Assembly (NCBI GenBank): GCA_905215095.1
Contig: CAJMOL010000040.1
Span: 1-9,344, forward strand
From: an uncultured bacterium
GTDB taxonomy: Bacteria > Actinomycetota > Coriobacteriia > Coriobacteriales > Coriobacteriaceae
Length of the DNA stretch: 9,344 nucleotides
Direction: 5' to 3'
Positions 7,005-9,344 of the stretch are shown here, piece by piece. Position 1 is the first letter of the stretch; every line of letters begins with the position of its first letter. Under the pieces are notes generated by a model that worked only from the letters and a program-made list of their open reading frames with translations, searched no databases and was not told the DNA's origin. The position numbers and the translations under genes are program-made.

Positions 7005-7035
7005 CGACGGGCGCGGCGCAACGTCACGCCCGTCG
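7005..7035 (-). other. 9-bp inverted repeat in the glgP-glgC gap
   Basis: CGACGGGCG (7005-7013) and CGCCCGTCG (7027-7035) pair perfectly around a 13-nt loop. On the minus strand it starts 36 nt after the glgP stop and is followed by CTAATGGGTTT, a poor U-tract. It could be an inefficient terminator that lowers glgCDA expression relative to glgP, or a 3'-end stability element for glgP mRNA. No convincing promoter is seen between it and glgC. Confidence 0.5.
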
Positions 7036-7071
7036 AGTAATGCCGTGCTGGCATAGGGGAGCTTGCGGCCT

Positions 7072-9344
7072 TTACGCGTGCCAGATCTCGTCGCGGTACT
7101 CGCGAATGGTGCGGTCGCTCGAGAACCAGCCGGAGGAGGCGGTGTTGAGCAGCGCCTTGCGGTTCCAGGTCTCCTGGTCGCCATAGCTGCCGGTGAGCTT
7201 CTCCCACGCATCCACGTAGCTGCGGAAGTCTGCCATGACCAGGTCGGGGTCGTTGTTGTTCATGAGTTCGTTGTAGATACTCTCGAAGTTGCCCGAAAGA
7301 CCCGCAAAGGTGTCGTCCTTGAGCTCGTCCATCACGCGGCCCAGACGGTCGCGATCGTTGTTGAGCGTATCCCACGCAAAGTAGCTGTTCGATGCCCAGA
7401 GCTGCTCGACCTCGGGAGCGGTCAGGCCAAAGATGGCCTCGTTCTCGCGGCCGGCCAGGTCGGCGATCTCGATGTTGGCGCCGTCGAGGGTGCCCAGCGT
7501 AATGGCGCCGTTCATCATGAGCTTCATGTTGGACGTGCCCGAGGCCTCCTTGCCGGCCGTGGAGATCTGCTCCGAGATCTCGGCGGCGGGGTAGATGAGC
7601 TGGGCGTTGCTCACGCGGAAGTTGGGGATAAAGCAGACCTTCATGACCTCGTTGACGCGGGCATCGTTGTTGATGACGTCGGCCACGGAGTTAATGAGGC
7701 GGATGGTCTCCTTGGCGAAGGTGTAGCTCGAGGCAGCCTTGCCGCTAAAGATGAAGGTCGTCGGCGTCACGTGGAAGTTGGGATCGGCGATGCGACGGTT
7801 GTAGATGTCCATCACCTTCATGATGTTCATGAGCTGGCGCTTGTAGGCATGGAAGCGCTTAACCTGAACATCGAAGACGGTGTTGGGGTCGATGACCAGA
7901 CCGGTCTCGGCCTTGACGTAGGCGGCCAGACGCTCCTTGTTGGCGCGCTTGGAGGCACCCACGGCCTTCAGGAACTCGGTGTCGTCCTTAAACTCCTTGA
8001 GCTTCTCCAGCTCAAAGGCGTCCTTGAGCCAGCCATCGCCAATGGCATCGGTGACGAGCTTGGCGTAGGTTGGGTTGGCCTCGGCAAAGAAGCGACGGTG
8101 CGAGATACCGTTGGTCTTGTTGTTGAACTTCTCGGGCGTCAGGGCATAGAAGTCCTTGAGCACGATGTTCTTGATGATGTCGGAGTGGATCTTGGCCACG
8201 CCGTTGACGCTGTGGCTGCAGATCACGGACAGGTTGGCCATGCGAATCTCGCCGTCCCACAGGATGGCGGTCTGGCGCAGACGCTCCTGCCAGCCCTCCT
8301 GCGTGGTGTCGAACGACTCGTGCCAACGACGGCTGATCTCGTCGATGATCTGGTACACGCGGGGGAGGAGCTTGGAGAACGTGCCGATGGGCCACTTCTC
8401 CAGAGCCTCGGGCAGGATGGTGTGGTTGGTGTAGCTCACGACCTGTGTCACGATGTTCCAGGCGTCATCCCACTCGAGCTTCTTCTCGTCGATGAGGATG
8501 CGCATGAGCTCAGGACCGCACATGGCGGGGTGCGTGTCGTTGGTGTGGATGGCCACAAACTGCGGCAGCAGCTCCCAGTTCTCGCCGTGCTCCTTCTCAA
8601 AGGTGTCGAGCAGGCTGTAGATGCCGGCCGATACAAACAGGTACTCCTGCTTCAGGCGCAGCAGACGGCCGTGCTCGCCGGCGTCGTTGGGGTAGAGGAT
8701 GGCGCTGATGGCCTCGGCCTCGGCGCGCTCGGCGTCGGCCAGGGCATAGTCGCCGCGGTTGAAGGCCTCCAGGTCAAAGTGCTCCTCGACCGGCTCAGCG
8801 GCCCAGACGCGCAGCTTGTTGACGGTCTCGCCGGCATAGCCCACGACGGGGATGTCATAGGGGACGGCCAGGATGTCCTGCGTGTCCACCGTGCGGTAGA
8901 ACGTGCGGCCGTTCTCCTCAAAGCCCTCAACATGGCCACCAAACTTAATGGTCACGGCCTTGTCCTGACGACGGACCTCCCAGGGATAACCGTGGGTGAG
9001 CCACTCGTCGGTAGCCTCGACCTGGCTTCCGTTGACGATTTCCTGCTTAAACAGGCCGTAGCGGTAGCGCATGCCGTTGCCGTAGCCGGCAATGCCCTCG
9101 GCTGCCATGGAATCCAGGAAGCATGCGGCCAGACGGCCCAGGCCGCCGTTGCCGAGCGACGGCTCGACCTCGAACTCCTCGATCTTGTTGAGGTCGTGGC
9201 CCGCGGCGGTGAGCTGGTCCTTAACCTCGTCATAGATGCCGAGGTCGATCATGTTGTTGATCAGCAGCTTGCCGATCAAAAACTCGGCAGAGATGTAGTA
9301 GAGCTTTTTCTTTCCTTTGTTTGAAACCTTTTTCTCTGCCTTGT
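7072..9344 (-). CDS. glgP: Glycogen/maltodextrin phosphorylase (GT35), 5' end outside window
   Basis: It phosphorolyses alpha-1,4-glucan ends to glucose-1-phosphate using pyridoxal phosphate, in the cytosol. The frame is open to the right edge; 756 codons plus 2 nt are visible, ending at TAA (7072-7074). The first visible residues, KKLYYISAEFLIGKLL, match the conserved N-terminal YxSxEFLIGR block, so roughly 60-90 residues are missing and the TTG at 9279 is not the true start. Further motifs are PSLGNGGLGRLAACFLDSM (visible residues 61-79), NDTHPAM (codons at 8521-8541), NKTNGISHRR, VKRFHAYKRQLMN, and EASGTSNMK with the pyridoxal-phosphate lysine codon at 7522-7524, followed by GTLDGANIE. The C-terminus (REYRDEIWHA) is normal. 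It may be called MalP or GlgP; the neighbours favour glycogen. It is the first visible gene of the probable glgP-glgC-glgD-glgA transcript, whose promoter lies outside. Confidence 0.96.
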   Translation of the reverse strand, partial: KAEKKVSNKGKKKLYYISAEFLIGKLLINNMIDLGIYDEVKDQLTAAGHDLNKIEEFEVEPSLGNGGLGRLAACFLDSMAAEGIAGYGNGMRYRYGLFKQEIVNGSQVEATDEWLTHGYPWEVRRQDKAVTIKFGGHVEGFEENGRTFYRTVDTQDILAVPYDIPVVGYAGETVNKLRVWAAEPVEEHFDLEAFNRGDYALADAERAEAEAISAILYPNDAGEHGRLLRLKQEYLFVSAGIYSLLDTFEKEHGENWELLPQFVAIHTNDTHPAMCGPELMRILIDEKKLEWDDAWNIVTQVVSYTNHTILPEALEKWPIGTFSKLLPRVYQIIDEISRRWHESFDTTQEGWQERLRQTAILWDGEIRMANLSVICSHSVNGVAKIHSDIIKNIVLKDFYALTPEKFNNKTNGISHRRFFAEANPTYAKLVTDAIGDGWLKDAFELEKLKEFKDDTEFLKAVGASKRANKERLAAYVKAETGLVIDPNTVFDVQVKRFHAYKRQLMNIMKVMDIYNRRIADPNFHVTPTTFIFSGKAASSYTFAKETIRLINSVADVINNDARVNEVMKVCFIPNFRVSNAQLIYPAAEISEQISTAGKEASGTSNMKLMMNGAITLGTLDGANIEIADLAGRENEAIFGLTAPEVEQLWASNSYFAWDTLNNDRDRLGRVMDELKDDTFAGLSGNFESIYNELMNNNDPDLVMADFRSYVDAWEKLTGSYGDQETWNRKALLNTASSGWFSSDRTIREYRDEIWHA

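Noticed and set aside
5792..7186. Plus-strand open frame of 464 codons opposite glgC and its upstream gap
   Set aside because: It is antisense to a gene with complete catalytic motifs, has no domain signature and no convincing ribosome site.
7063..9324. Very long plus-strand open frame opposite glgP (753 codons)
   Set aside because: It is the antisense of a fully motif-supported phosphorylase in GC-rich DNA, where stops are rare in this register. Its translation is rich in V, D, L, G and H with no recognisable domain.
1..9344. Search by eye for CRISPR arrays, tRNA/rRNA genes, insertion sequences or phage genes
   Set aside because: No regularly spaced repeats, no transposase or integrase frames and no RNA-gene landmarks were seen; almost all of the window is metabolic coding sequence.

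Overview
The window is a glycogen-metabolism locus with every gene on the minus strand. In transcription order (right to left) it holds glycogen phosphorylase (glgP, 5' end cut off by the window), the catalytic and regulatory subunits of ADP-glucose pyrophosphorylase (glgC, glgD), glycogen synthase (glgA), and a separately promoted glucan-processing enzyme (3' end cut off). The last is a GH13 alpha-glucan hydrolase domain that runs straight into what looks like the start of a GH77 4-alpha-glucanotransferase. DNA is GC-rich. The paired GlgC/GlgD arrangement is typical of Firmicutes and their gut neighbours. High GC plus this gene set suggests a gut Coriobacteriia member (Collinsella-like); this is inference from style and was not tested by any search.

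Layout: 1-2028 GH13-(GH77) enzyme, open at the left edge; 2029-2247 intergenic region with a candidate promoter, two inverted repeats and the glgA terminator; 2248-4593 glgA; 4594-4683 gap with a perfect 12-bp hairpin; 4684-5811 glgD; 4-nt gap; 5816-6964 glgC; 6965-7071 gap with a 9-bp inverted repeat and a start-codon hairpin; 7072-9344 glgP, open at the right edge.

Function: GlgC, with GlgD as partner, makes ADP-glucose from glucose-1-phosphate and ATP. GlgA polymerises it into alpha-1,4-glucan. GlgP phosphorolyses chain ends back to glucose-1-phosphate. The GH13/GH77 enzyme would trim, debranch or rearrange short chains left by phosphorolysis. No branching enzyme (glgB) lies in the window. 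Synthesis and breakdown share one transcription direction, and probably one operon from glgP to glgA.

The pathway itself is ordinary. The most unusual element is GlgA: after a complete GT5 synthase of about 490 residues it carries a tail of about 290 residues built only from A, K, T, E, P, V, S, R and D, resembling histone H1-like or AlgP/HupB-type tails. Second is the GH13-GH77 fusion. Third is a set of RNA hairpins at the cistron junctions, including one that places the glgC ribosome binding site in its loop and the ATG in its stem.
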